From Dimorphilus gyrociliatus (taxonomy: Eukaryota; Annelida; Polychaeta; Dinophilidae): 31,964 bases of DNA. How positions within the stretch are numbered: the stretch's first letter is position 1; every line of letters begins with the position of its first letter. Shown piece after piece: positions 18,352-29,070 of the stretch. A program made the translations under genes and the position numbers. The stretch is from positions 1 to 31,964 of the forward strand of contig CAJFCJ010000130.1 in NCBI GenBank assembly GCA_904063045.1, written 5' to 3'. A model generated the notes under the pieces. That model had not been told where the DNA came from. It made no database searches and saw only the letters and a program-made list of their open reading frames with translations.

Positions 18352-18705
18352 TTATAAACTAGTTAAAAACATGGAGAAGAATGATTCATAACCCATTAGA
18401 TTACACAATTCTCTGCTATGCATATTTATTTTTGGATGAGATACAATTTCATTGTCAAAACAAAGATTGTAATGAGAAACTTGAATAAATCCAAAACAGT
18501 ATTCATGTGAACATTTATGATTTTCTGGATGAAATGAAATGCTGGTATTACTTGAAAAGTTGAAAATGATTCTGTTATCCTTTGTACCAGTTGTTCTTGT
18601 GTCTCTTTTCACTATTTTATATTTCCCTAACTTCCCAACGGTTTCCATTATTTCAAATTTTTTGAATATTATTGAAATACAACAGATATATGAATAATAA
18701 AACAT
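18352..18705 (-). CDS. probable 5' exon with signal peptide and SRCR-like end
   Basis: The frame starts at 18705 with a hydrophobic leader (MFYYSYICCISIIF). It contains KCSHEYCFGFIQVSHYNLCF and ends in RELCNLMGYESFF, which resembles the N-terminal half of an SRCR domain. It could be the first exon of the minus-strand gene that runs to 16054. No good donor is seen before the stop at 18352-18354, so either the exon is truncated or the gene is damaged. Function is inferred only from the SRCR resemblance. Confidence 0.4.
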   Translation of the reverse strand: MFYYSYICCISIIFKKFEIMETVGKLGKYKIVKRDTRTTGTKDNRIIFNFSSNTSISFHPENHKCSHEYCFGFIQVSHYNLCFDNEIVSHPKINMHSRELCNLMGYESFFSMFLTSL

Positions 18706-18709
18706 TTTA

Positions 18710-19240
18710 AAAAAAATACATTCTTTTTACTTTTATCTCTCTTTTTTGTTTAGAAAATAAAAGCAATTAAATTGATTCAAGCAAAATCAAGCATTTCTGG
18801 ATAACAAAAGAAAAGTATAAAATGTCAATCATTATTACATAAGGTAATCCTTAATTATTTATGTTATTATCTCTTACAATTGGCAAAAAAAACACACAAG
18901 CAATTCTAGAAAGTTCTAGACTATCAATCTAAATGAAAGTCTAAAACAACCTTAAAGGTAAAACTAAATAGAAGATATTTTTTCTTTACCATATACACAA
19001 CTTACAGTTTCCATAGCATAACTCATTGCTTACTTTTCTTTGTCATTCATAGAAAGATATTAAAATTTATTACTTTTACAATATAATGTTGAATTATTCT
19101 TTTTTTACATGTATCAGTCATAAAGTCTTTTAAAAAACTCATTAACTATGGAAAAGATTTCATATATTAATTTTCTACCTGTAGATAAGTAAATGCATAT
19201 ACATATATCTTGTTAATCTCTTAAATGAATTACAGATACA
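18710..19240. other. AT-rich spacer between divergent genes
   Basis: Lies between the 5' end of the minus-strand SRCR-like gene and the 5' end of the plus-strand PAN/FTP locus, so promoters of both may be here. No specific element was recognised. AATTACAG at 19229-19236 could be a splice acceptor just before the next reading frame. Confidence 0.3.
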
Positions 19241-19246
19241 AACAAC

Positions 19247-20305
19247 ATGATTTTGTACTGTCAAATGATAATTGTTAGCATGCAATTATTTAGAGTTTTT
19301 GGACTTTTTGAAAGTGAAATTGACGAGTGTAATATTGCAATCAGTCAGAGGATTCGAGTTGGAGGGAAATATTCATATGTTGAGAGATATTGTTTAGTCC
19401 AGAAATAGAAAGCATTCAATTGTTATCAAGCTGGTTATGGATGCTATAGATCAAAAAATCATATTCAAGGATTTAACTACAAACACGGCTACATTGAAGG
19501 AAAAGATGATGATATGCCATTTATACACAATGTAACTGATGCTAAGGTCTGCGCAGTGGAATGTCTAAGGTTTTGCCGCTTGCAAATCATTTGTTATGGT
19601 TAAGGAAACAGTCAATGGAACTCATTGTTTTCTCAAAAATAATGGATTTATTACACCTGATGCCAATTCTAGTACCACTGCGGTAGTTTATGACCGACTT
19701 GCTTACAAGACACTAACCTGCCAACCTGCGCTTTGTAAAGAGGCTGGTTATGCATCGGGATTTAGAACATATTTAGGTTGTACAGCTAGATGTACAGGAG
19801 CTTGTGACAGTTTTGTCATATTTACAACTTACTGTGTGAGATATAAAGCCTGTACACCAAAAAATTTGCTTTTGAATGATAGGTTTATGTGTTCAAAATC
19901 ACTCCCTGACATCCTACTTAATTCAAATGTTGGAAAAAGCAGTTTAAAAGTGATGACTGATTTAAATATGTTGACTTGCTATCAGCCAAATTACATTCCT
20001 TTATAATTAGATATCCGTATCCAGGTGTTGATAAAAACCTCAGTGCAATTCTAGTAGCAGTTAAGGGAAAGGATTTATCGTGTTTAAGCGACAATACTGA
20101 TATGAACTTGATTGTTTTTATTCCACCAACAGATGAATATTTCATAAAATACTCTGGATTGTATAAGAGTTGCAGTATTTTAAATGCAAACAAGACTGTT
20201 TGTAATTACAGTTGCTCGTGTATGAATAGATATTGTGAAGGTATTTATATAAAAACATTTTCAGAAGTAAATAATCCAACAATATGTGAAATTTCTTTTA
20301 TATAA
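19247..20305 (+). pseudogene. second PAN/FTP-type secreted protein, decayed
   Basis: Met at 19247 opens a hydrophobic leader (MILYCQMIIVSMQLF), then a Cys-rich segment with TAG at 19406-19408 (VQK-stop-KAFNCYQAGYGCY). Next comes a PAN-like module (KVCAVECLRF, then after a one-base shift near 19572 ACKSFVMV...THCFLKN). A second Cys-rich stretch follows (TARCTGACDSFVIF), then another shift at about 19980-20006, and the C-terminal half of an FTP-like domain ending NNPTICEISF. Three AATAAA signals (20305-20310, 20310-20315, 20324-20329) follow the stop, so the old gene ended here. It shares signal, Cys-rich, PAN, FTP order with the intact 931-aa gene and is probably a decayed relative. Confidence 0.6.
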
Positions 20306-20433
20306 ATAAAATAAATCTAGATAAATAAAGATCCTTCAAATACAGATGCTTTTTAGAAAAGATAAACATAAAATAGACAATTCTCCGATTGCAAAGTGAT
20401 ATAATGAATGTTAGAGGCCAACTTAAGAATATA

Positions 20434-21600
20434 TTAGGTTCACCCTGAAAGTTTTACCCATTTCCCTGTAATTTTAAAACGGTACATTGTAGGCCTATGT
20501 TATCATTATTAATAGAAAGTGAATTCATTAATGCACTATCACTAAAAAACTTTCACAAATTGTGATCCCTGAATGAAAAGTTATTGAGACTTCAGTGGTG
20601 GCACAGTATGGATGATTGTATAAAGCAGAGAGTAATTATTCAATTTCTTGCATCACAGCAAGTTACTGCAATCAATATTCACAAGCAATTGAAAGCTTTT
20701 TTTTGGTAAAACAACACTTGATGAAAGTTCAGTAAGAAGGTGGGTTAGAGAATTTAAAGGAGGAAGAACAAATATACTTGATGATGATAGGAAGGGACGC
20801 CCAAGAACAGCCAATAACGATGAAAATAAGGAGAGAGTTATTGCTATAATCAAAGATAATAGGAGAATAAGCCAGGCTGAGATATCTCAAACATTGAACA
20901 TAGGTCATGCTGCTGTTGAAGATTTGATTTCCAGTCTTGGGATGAGAAAGATTGTCTCAAGATGGATTCCCTACTGACTTGATTGGTATCAGAAAGACAA
21001 AAGGGTAGAGATGTCTACAGAACTCCTAGAAAAATATGATGAAGAAGGAGAGGATTTTTTGTCAAAAATTGTCACAGGAGATGAAACATGGATATTCTAT
21101 CATGAACCATTGACTAAATGGGCTTCTTTAGAGTATCATACAAAGTTTTCTCCACCACCAAAAAAGGTTAAAACAGGCAAGTCTGCAGACAAATGGATGG
21201 CATGTGTGTTTTGGGACAGGGAAGAGCTTATTCACCTAGAATTTTTAAATTCGCAAGTCAGAATAAATTCAGAGCTTTACATCAGCATTTTAAAGAGATT
21301 AAAGCAAAGAATCAATAGAATCAGGCCAGGTAAAGAGGTGATTTTATTACAAGATAATGCCAGATCTCATACAAGCTTACAAACTACTCAATATCTTAGA
21401 ACAACTGGATGGGTACTATAATACAAGATAATGACATTACGCAATAAGCCATTTGTCTTATGTAATTGATAAGGAAGAGAGAATGGATGCTCAGGATTCA
21501 GGTGTCAATTAAAACAAAACTCCTACAAGCCAAAAAGAAATCAAAAACATTTTATGTTAGAAAATACATTTGGAATTTTTAAATTTTTTATAATCTTATA
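20434..21600 (+). mobile_element. dead mariner-family transposon
   Basis: The element begins TTAGGTTCACCCTGAAAG after a TA at 20432-20433. The transposase frame opens at ATG 20608 and shows the mariner HTH region (SSVRRWVREFKGG, RKGRPRT), first catalytic Asp in TGDETW (about 21077-21094) and second in LLQDNARSHTS (about 21345-21377). It is dead. There is a one-base shift in the T-run 20697-20704 and a TGA at about 20975. The C-terminal part with the third acidic residue (the HPPYSPDLAPSD region of mariners) is missing after 21420. I found no matching right inverted repeat, so the 3' boundary is approximate. Confidence 0.8.
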
Positions 21601-21849
21601 CTGAAATGTACGTTAAATTGAAATCACGTGATGCGTACATTATCAATAAAATTAAAATTGATAGTATCATATCATTATTTTTTATTGATTGTTTGATTAA
21701 TTGGTTACTGTTTGGCATTTTCTTTAAATAAGAAACTTGACGCTATATCAGAAAGACAATGAGACTGTTTCTCATGAATGTTTGCTTTTGCCATATTTAA
21801 AATATGTATTTCATCTATTTTACTCTATTTATACAATTTTTTATAACAG

Positions 21850-22342
21850 TTGAACGTTCAAAACCAGTTTAGGTCAATAATGAAGATTATCTTCTTTCTG
21901 GTAAACTATCAGTTTTCTCTAAAAGACTACCACTAGTTCGAATCACATACGGCGATTTAAATGATGCTCATAAATGGGCTAAACCTATAAAGTGCATAAA
22001 TAAAATAGATAAAAAGATAAGAGTATTATCAAAGAGTAACTGCAATCCAAATGTAAATGTTCTTATTGACAAAGATAGAGAAACTTGCATTGAAATTGCC
22101 TACAAATCATATATACTTATTCAATTTCCTTACTTCGGAATATTAATATAATATCATCTTTTAACAATACTTTATCAGTAACAATATATTCAAAACTATT
22201 CAGTCAACATAGAAAACTTATATTATGTAAGAAAGGGAATTATTTAAATTTTTATTGCCAACAGAGATATTTATTTTACAATAATCTCTTGAATAGCTCG
22301 GTAAAACTTTGCGAAATTGAAACATATTTATTACACAACTGA
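21850..22342 (+). pseudogene. third FTP-lectin-like fragment
   Basis: After an acceptor-like TTTATAACAG, the frame reads ERSKPV, then NVLIDKDRETCIEIAYKSYILIQF, and after a frame change near 22145, LSVTIYSKLFSQHRKLILCK and SSVKLCEIETYLLHN before TGA at 22340-22342. The 'LCEIETY' ending and preceding Cys match the C-terminal strand of FTP domains. It lies just after the mariner. It may be an orphan exon of the 19.2-20.3 kb locus or a separate relic. Confidence 0.5.
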
Positions 22343-22667
22343 TAAGAGAGAAAAGTTTTATGCTGTCTTTATTGATATAGCTATTGCTATCTGTCTAGGG
22401 GAAATAAATACATACAATTCGTTTACTCTTTGAAGATATCTTTGTTAAAACTTATACCTAACAATTGGCCTATAGCTTGTTCTACAAATTAAATTGATTA
22501 TGATGAAAATTATAGGCCTAATTCTCCATTGTGTTTAAATTGTAACACTATTATATATAATATCGATTGTTGAAATTAATCAATAGTAATTTTTAACAAT
22601 AGTCAAATAACTGTCAAGTGTTCAAAAGTAACTTGTGCTGAATGGTGAATTTTAAACAAATACCAGT
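22343..22667. other. spacer, nothing recognised
   Basis: AT-rich spacer between the FTP fragment and the minus-strand F5/8C fragment. It contains the palindromic octamer TAGGCCTA near 22513. No gene recognised. Confidence 0.35.
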
Positions 22668-22890
22668 TTAGATTCTTTCATCTTGAATATTGAAAATGAC
22701 ATGCCCCGCCATTATGACGCTGGATCGTTGTTCAATGAAAATTTGATCTCTAAACTTACCGCAACCATAAAATTCAAGAGCTACAGCTGGAAAATGTCCA
22801 GACCATGGTATTATTCTAATGATATCAGTATCAATTCTTTAATTCAAATCAATATGTATAGTTTTATTCCAAGTGTTGTAAGTGTTTCCA
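22668..22890 (-). pseudogene. F5/8 type C (discoidin) domain C-terminal fragment
   Basis: The minus strand reads FHGNTYNTWNKTIHIDLN, a TAA, then TDIIRIIPWSGHFPAVALEF and YGC. This is the hallmark last strand of F5/8C domains (RxIRIxPxxW...xxRxELxGC). A GTAAGT donor follows at 22759, and a last exon 22668-22681 (Asp-Glu-Arg-Ile-stop) after a 77-nt intron is plausible. F5/8C domains bind sugars, lipids or collagen outside cells. Only this end of the domain is recognisable and one in-frame stop interrupts it. Confidence 0.5.
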
Positions 22891-24008
22891 TGAAACATCT
22901 AACAGGAAAATCCTCAATCTCTAATAATTGTTCAATTCTATAATCAATTTGAAAAACAAACTCTATCGGCATTTTCAAGTGTTTTATACATCATCATTGT
23001 TGATGAGAAAACTTGATTATGGGCCAACTTGAAAGTTTCTGCATAATAGGGGGTATGTTTAGTGTTGATTAAAATATCAGGCCAATTATCATTTAGACAG
23101 AGATTTATGGCTTAGATTAAACAGTTGTTTTGTAATCTCCATATTTGCTATAAAGTACTTATAGGAATATCTTTTAAATCCCAAAGTATATATATTGTTG
23201 AATAAGCTTGGAAAATGCTCTTCTTTACATATATTTACCAAATCTTTATTAGGATGAAATGTAGGAATTTTGTATTTTACAGGAAACGAATATTCTTTCA
23301 AACATGAAGAACCATTACATCATATTATTTAACATGTAACACTTTAAAGTTAAGACATGTGTACCAATAAATGTATATCGCAGTATACAGTTACGATAAT
23401 AAGTAATTATTACAAGGATAAAAGGTTTTATAATGTGTCTATTTGGTATTATATACTTGTCAGTTGCCTTTTCATCCTATTAAATCTCTATCTGAAGTTT
23501 TGGTTCCAAAACTATAATATTTATTTAATTTGCTTACTCTTTAGAGCTGGTTTTTAGTAGGTCCTATATTTCAGCTCTTCCAGTTCCTCTGAAACTATTT
23601 TTTGTTCCTTTGTTTGAATAAAATATATCATTCATTTCACTCTGTTTGGGAATGTTTTCTGTCATCCTCATTCAATGTAACTTAGATGTGCTGTACATGG
23701 AAAGCTATCATGCTAGACTTTAGAGACTATGTATATAGGGCTTTCATTGGTGTGAGTAAAGCAATTAACAAATGTCAATAGATTTTACTTAATGACCTCG
23801 TAGTGTAAACTAATCTAAGCCAGATGGTTTTACTAAAATAATATGATAAAAAATATATTAAAATTCAAATTGATTTTTATTTACTAAAGATATGTTCATC
23901 AGTACCATTCTTGTAAATTTTCCAATTTTCAATATATCAATCTTTTCATTATATTCACTTTTTAAATCAAATCTTTCATAGAGTATGAAGAATTGAAAAG
24001 TTTGAGCC
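22891..24008. other. spacer with one unassigned minus frame
   Basis: A 70-codon minus frame at 23089-23301 has no recognisable domain and could be an upstream exon of the F5/8C fragment or chance. The rest is AT-rich without gene, repeat or RNA signal. Confidence 0.3.
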
Positions 24009-24335
24009 TTAAATTAAAACTACGTTTAAATGGAGATGATTTTTATAAAATTTTATTTTTTTTACATCTTCATAAATACAATCTTTAAAATATTCTATAG
24101 AATATTCTTTAGATAAATTTCTACAAAAATCTTCCTTAAGCTCATCAAATTTTTCAATCAGATGACTGTCATAAAACAATTTTTTATGGAGTTTACCATC
24201 AAACAAATCAGAAATAGAATATTTATTAAAAATATCAGTTTTATTGATTAATTGAAAAATTAAATTATTAAATCTCTTTGTTGAGTATGTGTCTCTATAA
24301 AATAGTATAAGAGTAGTAAAAATGTTAAAATACAT
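24009..24335 (-). CDS. hypothetical 108-aa protein with leader-like N-terminus
   Basis: Uninterrupted frame from ATG 24335. It starts with a hydrophobic stretch (MYFNIFTTLILFY) and has two cysteines in CRNLSKEYSIEYFKDC. That ending faintly recalls segments next to VWD/AMOP domains, but I do not recognise a family. It may be a small secreted protein, an orphan exon or a chance frame in AT-rich DNA; the length slightly favours a real or recently lost coding unit. Confidence 0.3.
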   Translation of the reverse strand: MYFNIFTTLILFYRDTYSTKRFNNLIFQLINKTDIFNKYSISDLFDGKLHKKLFYDSHLIEKFDELKEDFCRNLSKEYSIEYFKDCIYEDVKKIKFYKNHLHLNVVLI

Positions 24336-24405
24336 AGGTTTTGCTTAAGTGATTAATTAGTTTATACTTTCTTTTTGTATTTTATAGTGATTTTGTTGGT
24401 TTGTT

Positions 24406-24756
24406 TTGCATTTTGAAGTAGTGTTTTATTACTTTTGCAATGTTTCATATTATGTTTTAATGCATAAAGAGAAGTGTGGAGATGGCAAATTAATGGATAT
24501 TCTATTTACTAAATTATCGTCTTGCAAATCCATTAACTTCCTCAACCTGTTTCTACTCATGACTTTACTATATTCGTGTTTTTTTTACACTCCTATACTC
24601 AGTGGAATTAAAGCATTGGATTATCTACTTAATGAAATGTTGGGTTGCAAAAATTTGTGTCATCAGCTAGAACTGATGATTAGGATGCACAAAATAATAA
24701 AAAATAGATTAAACATCAAATTTTTCAAATATATTAAAACATCTTTAAAAAATTGA
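24406..24756 (+). CDS. hypothetical Cys/Leu-rich frame, unrecognised
   Basis: Open frame of 116 codons; the first ATG (24463) would give about 97 residues. It has a membrane-like stretch (FLNLFLLMTLLYSCFFY) and CKNLCHQLELM with a basic C-terminus. No family was recognised. Such composition can arise by chance in AT-rich DNA. Confidence 0.2.
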   Translation: MHFEVVFYYFCNVSYYVLMHKEKCGDGKLMDILFTKLSSCKSINFLNLFLLMTLLYSCFFYTPILSGIKALDYLLNEMLGCKNLCHQLELMIRMHKIIKNRLNIKFFKYIKTSLKN

Positions 24757-25327
24757 TTTTTATTTCAATGGGTTTCAATTTAGTATCAACGACAATAATG
24801 TAAAGCTAATTTCTAACTTTGGAAGACATTTCTAATCTTGAGCATAAACTCATATAATTCATTGACAAAGTCAATAATCCAAAAACTTTCAGATGGGTTA
24901 TATATTCCCTATTATATTGAGCGATAATATGTGAGAAAAGTTCAAATAAGCTGGCTTTAGCACTACAAATGTATTGATGTTTTCTACAGGCTGAAAATGG
25001 CTTTTAGAAGAATGTTTTGAAATTCTTACAACACAAGAGGATAAAAATAGTTCCATCAAATGTATTATATGCTAAAATTCAACAGTATTATAGATTTTGC
25101 ATTTTGGTGTATATTTCCTTTATTGATTGTAAATAGAATCATAAGATTTTCCCCATTGGCCTAAGTAGTATTGATTACGAAACTGCTTTTGCGGTATTAC
25201 GTGTGTGCAAACATTATTTTATCACTACAATAAAGACAACTGAACAAGCGTACAGCAAAGTTAATTTTGCAGCACCAGTTCTGGAATTAACATTGAAACA
25301 ATAAACGATTGTTAATTTCTATTCCAA
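24757..25327. other. upstream region of the rhodopsin-like GPCR gene
   Basis: No coding exon recognised. Presumably holds the promoter and 5' UTR of the receptor; no TATA box or specific site could be assigned with confidence. Confidence 0.35.
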
Positions 25328-26296
25328 ATGGAAGAAGACAATTTGAAGAATACAACACTTTTTCATGATGATAAAGAAGATTTTGGATTTTTCAAATCAT
25401 TCTTTATTTACATGGGAATTATTATTGCAGTTGGTGTGCCTACAAATTTTCTTATATTATTCTTTTACAATTTCAAAAAGACATTTTCACCTAGCGATAT
25501 TTTTATAAAAAGTATGGCAGGTATTGATATTATAACCTGCGGAATTTGTACACCTTATAGTATTATATTGGAAATTGGGGTGATAAACAACGGTATCATT
25601 TGTAGAATAACAAAATTTATATATCATTACATTCTAGTCTTTTCGTCCTTCACATTCATATTTGTTGCTATTGAAAGATGGTTCTGTATTTGTAGACCTC
25701 TTATAAAGCTTACAAAGAAACACACCAAACTGATGTTTCTAACTATTAATTCATTTGCCCTTACAGCAGCAATATTCAATAGTCTTATTCACAATGTGAT
25801 TACAGACAAAAGATTTGATGGCCGTGTCTTGAAGACATGTTTCCCAGTAGATGGATTAATATTCAAAATTCATACCTACGTTCTTAATTTCTTATTTATA
25901 TCGGCTATATTTACTCTGTATTTCGTCTACGGTCTTATCTATAAAGTTATCATAAAAAGAAGTTTGAAATTCAGAAACAATAATGTTGACAATAATGGAA
26001 AAGTGTTAAAAGATCGTAGAATTTTCCTTAAGAATGTTAGAACTGTAACTATGCTTTTTGGTGTAACAACCATATATTTTATTAGTTGGTTTCCATATTC
26101 ATTTACAACTGCTGGCATTTTGCCAAAAAACATATTTTTATATTATTGCTACCTTATTAATAATATTTCAAATTTCTTTGTTTATATTCTATTTCAAAAA
26201 CCATTTAGACAAAATTTAAAAAGCTTTTTTTTACGTAAATGTCAATCCTCTGTTGGTATCCAATCAATGAATAGCAATCATACATCAAATGGTTAG
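25328..26296 (+). CDS. rhodopsin-like (class A) GPCR, 322 aa, single exon
   Basis: Intact frame from ATG 25328. N-glycosylation site NTT (8-10). Seven hydrophobic segments with class A landmarks: Asn40 in helix 1 (GVPTNFLILF), Asp67 in helix 2 (MAGIDI), Cys92 and Cys171 for the extracellular disulphide, ERW (116-118) in place of DRY, FISWFP (251-256) in helix 6, NFFVY (282-286) in place of NPxxY, then QKPFRQNL (helix 8). The length and short N-terminus fit peptide- or amine-type receptors; the ligand cannot be told. The ERW and NFFVY changes touch activation motifs but the helices are otherwise normal. It acts at the cell surface through G proteins (family knowledge). The poly(A) signal AATAAA is at 26377-26382. 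Confidence 0.88.
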   Translation: MEEDNLKNTTLFHDDKEDFGFFKSFFIYMGIIIAVGVPTNFLILFFYNFKKTFSPSDIFIKSMAGIDIITCGICTPYSIILEIGVINNGIICRITKFIYHYILVFSSFTFIFVAIERWFCICRPLIKLTKKHTKLMFLTINSFALTAAIFNSLIHNVITDKRFDGRVLKTCFPVDGLIFKIHTYVLNFLFISAIFTLYFVYGLIYKVIIKRSLKFRNNNVDNNGKVLKDRRIFLKNVRTVTMLFGVTTIYFISWFPYSFTTAGILPKNIFLYYCYLINNISNFFVYILFQKPFRQNLKSFFLRKCQSSVGIQSMNSNHTSNG

Positions 26297-26376
26297 ATAA
26301 CTTAATTAAAAAAATTGTTTGTTTGTTATTATTTTTCGTTGGTTACAAATGAAAGATGTAAGTTTCCTTTTTTTAT

Positions 26377-26382
26377 AATAAA
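26377..26382 (+). terminator. poly(A) signal AATAAA of the GPCR gene
   Basis: AATAAA about 80 nt after the receptor's stop codon, the first one downstream on this strand. Confidence 0.5.
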
Positions 26383-27567
26383 CATTGATTGCGTCACGTG
26401 ACTTTCACTACTTTCTTTCAAGCTTTTAGCTTTTAGTTTTTAGAAATTTATCTTCTCATTAGACACTAAACAAAGATTTTGATTCAGTGTCTGTACTAAG
26501 ATTCAGCTCTGATTAAACCATTTTACACTGAATTTAGGTTAGGGTTTTTGGTTGAAAGTCTTAGACAGAGCAATTTTATTAATAAAAAATCTCTCTCTTA
26601 TATTATCACTCTTATATTATCACTTGTTATTTGTCTATATACAGTACAGATATCCTTTTTTGCAACTATGCTCTATTTTCTATTATAATTAAGATAAAAT
26701 TAAGATTTTTTTCTTGAACATTAACTTTACTATCCAATAAAATGACATGGCTATTGTTAGTCTGTAATCAACATTTCAATTAGTTAAATCTTTGTATTTC
26801 ACTCTTTTGATAACAAAATATTTTATATTATGAAAAAAGCAAGAAAAACGCTTAAGAAAAAGGTTAGGGATACACAAGGAATGGCTTAGGGTTAGGGTAA
26901 AACATTGTTTGCATTTGGGGCCGTCAGAGTTAGGGTTGAAACAGCAACTCCATCTGTCGGAATATTTTTTAAAGCAACATCTTGTAAGCAAACTTCAATG
27001 GAAAATGTTGATCTTTCTTATTAATGAAAGATCTACAAGATGTCAAATTGTATCTTAAGAACAATATGTTCACAGCAGATTTGATCAAATATGCCAGATA
27101 AATCTCTATCACTGTCTGCTCTTTCTGCAACTCTGTTTATAGTAGCTGAAAACCAAGTTTTTTTTGTTATTGTTTGTCTTAGCTTGCGTAGCCTCATGAA
27201 TAATTATAAATGATAGTAATTTGGAGATTTCAATCTTTGTCTTCTTCATCTTCGCACAATGCACTAAAAAAGAGAAATTATCTAGAGAGAGAATATTGGA
27301 AAAAATTCAATCTTGAATAAAATATACTAAGAGTGTCTGAAATTTCTCTTTTTCTCTTTCTAATTAAGAGTTTATTAGCATTTAAGAAGCTTCCATAACA
27401 CTATATTTTATTATAGAGCAGCGATATCATTGAGTGATAATTGGTGATCGACTGAGATCTCTGATGCAGTTGAACGAACCATTCAAAACCCATATATTTT
27501 CTTTTAAATCAATTTGTTTCGGTTCAAAGGCCATTAAAAATGGCTATCAAAAAAAATTTTAATTTAG
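26383..27567. other. intergenic region between GPCR and CUB gene
   Basis: Contains the 10-bp palindrome GTCACGTGAC (about 26394) just after the GPCR poly(A) signal, a partial MITE copy and isolated TTAGGG units. No coding exon was recognised. Confidence 0.4.
26850..26970 (+). repeat. partial MITE copy (right half)
   Basis: AAGAAAAAGGTTAGGGATAC, then TTAGGGTTAGGGTAAAACA and GGGGCCGTC align with the right half of the 206/207-bp MITEs in the same orientation as copy 1. A diverged CTGTCGGAAT near 26954 may be the remnant right terminus, separated by a small insertion. The left end was not found. Confidence 0.5.
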
Positions 27568-29070
27568 ATTAACATTTTTGAAATATGGAAAAGCTTTTAT
27601 AGGAAAAGATTGTTTAACAAATCAACTGGTTATATCAAATGAAATGACTAATAATTGTAAGAAATACAAGAATAAAAATTATTTCTACAAAATTCAAAAA
27701 TTCAACAATATCTCACTTACATATATAAATAACGAATCAATGGAAAAAAAGAAAAAAGAAGACATTACTCAACAAATCAACTCTATAATGATACAATAAA
27801 TAATGATTTATATATTGCATTTGTAACTGATGGATCGTCTACAAAGAGCGGTTTTTCACTGCAGTTAAATTTAAACGCTACGCCATCAAAAGTTGTCAAT
27901 GATGAACAAAATTCTATTTTATCAATTACAATGAAAAATTCAATAAAAAAACTATTGAAATTGCCATGCAAAGATAATAAAATATTAATTAAATCTAATG
28001 GTTTATATAATAATTTTGAAAATTCAAATGTTTCTTTCATCTATCCAAATAAATGTCGAATGGTAAATTTTTTTTACAACAAAGTTTATTACAATTAATA
28101 ATTCATTCCTTTTACAAAAAAATAGAGAATGTTTGTAAAATTTATTGATTTTCAATTGGAGAAAAGTTTTAATTGTCAAATGGATTATTTTCAAATTGAA
28201 CAATTAGATATTAAAGGAAAATTTTGCGGAGGAGATGATAAATCATCAATTTCATCAATTTTCAATGCATTTGGTAAAAAACAAAATTTGAAATTAAACG
28301 TTTTCGAATTTCATTTTGAATTTTTTTTTACCAGGTTGGCGTAAAGCTCATTCTCCTTTTTCTAAAAAGATCATCAAATTACTTTTACAGAATTCCTTAT
28401 AAACAAAATGTTCAAATGATATTTAAAACTAATGGACAAATACAAAAGAAAGGGTTTAATATTGAATTTAAAACAAAACCAATTAAGCCTACTGTTGAAT
28501 TAACTAAGGAGAGAAATAATTTAAATTCAACTTTAATGATAGAATTGAAAGATTTCAAAAATTATTTATATCGATTAGAATGTAGAAATGAAAAAATTAC
28601 TATTAAATAATCTAATCCATATGATAAAACAGAATACAGAACTTTTCGTTTAATTAAACCTACAAAAAACTGGTAATAAATTTTTATCTTTTAAAACTTT
28701 TTATTTTTTTCTTTCTTTTTCATTTAGAATATGACAATAAAATTTTTAAATTTTCAAATGGAATATGAAGAGAAATGTCTAAAAGACAACTTATCATTTT
28801 ATCAATATCCAATTATCGCTAACTATGTGGAGATTCATTTATAGTTAATTCATATGGTAAGGAAGAAATATTCCTCTTTTTCTTTTTTTTTCTATATTCA
28901 TTTCGTTATCAGGTTCGAATATGTCAGAGAATTTTTTGAAAAGGAAAAACTACTCATTAAATCAACTTTATCATCATCCAATTAATGAAAATTTCAAAAT
29001 TACATTTAACACTGATGGATTATATGAAAAGGAAGAATTTACTATAGAAATCAATACAAAATTTGTATAG
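27568..29070 (+). pseudogene. multi-CUB-domain gene with lesions
   Basis: At least three CUB-like modules: DLYIAFVTDGSSTKSGFSL; then FIDFQLEKSFNCQMDYFQI with KGKFCGGDD and QMIFKTNGQIQKKGF; then KFLNFQMEYEEKCLKD with KITFNTDG. Exons about 27568-28062, 28126-28273, 28335-28672, 28728-28856 and 28913-29070 are separated by 55-63-nt GT...AG introns. The frame carries from exon 1 to 3 and from 4 to 5. Frame is lost at A-runs (about 27741-27752, 28365-28369, 28664-28669), and again near 28815. A TAA lies at about 28607. CUB domains mediate extracellular protein or sugar contacts. No signal peptide is found. It is either a recent pseudogene or a gene with sequencing indels. Confidence 0.6.

Noticed and set aside
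21933-21943. GTTCGAATC, like a tRNA B box
   Set aside because: It lies in an FTP coding frame, and no A box or cloverleaf can be drawn around it.
22683-22943. 86-codon plus frame
   Set aside because: Antisense to the F5/8C fragment, whose motif on the minus strand is specific.
28912-28922. GGTTCGAATAT, like a tRNA B box
   Set aside because: It spans the splice acceptor of a CUB exon; no tRNA fold around it.
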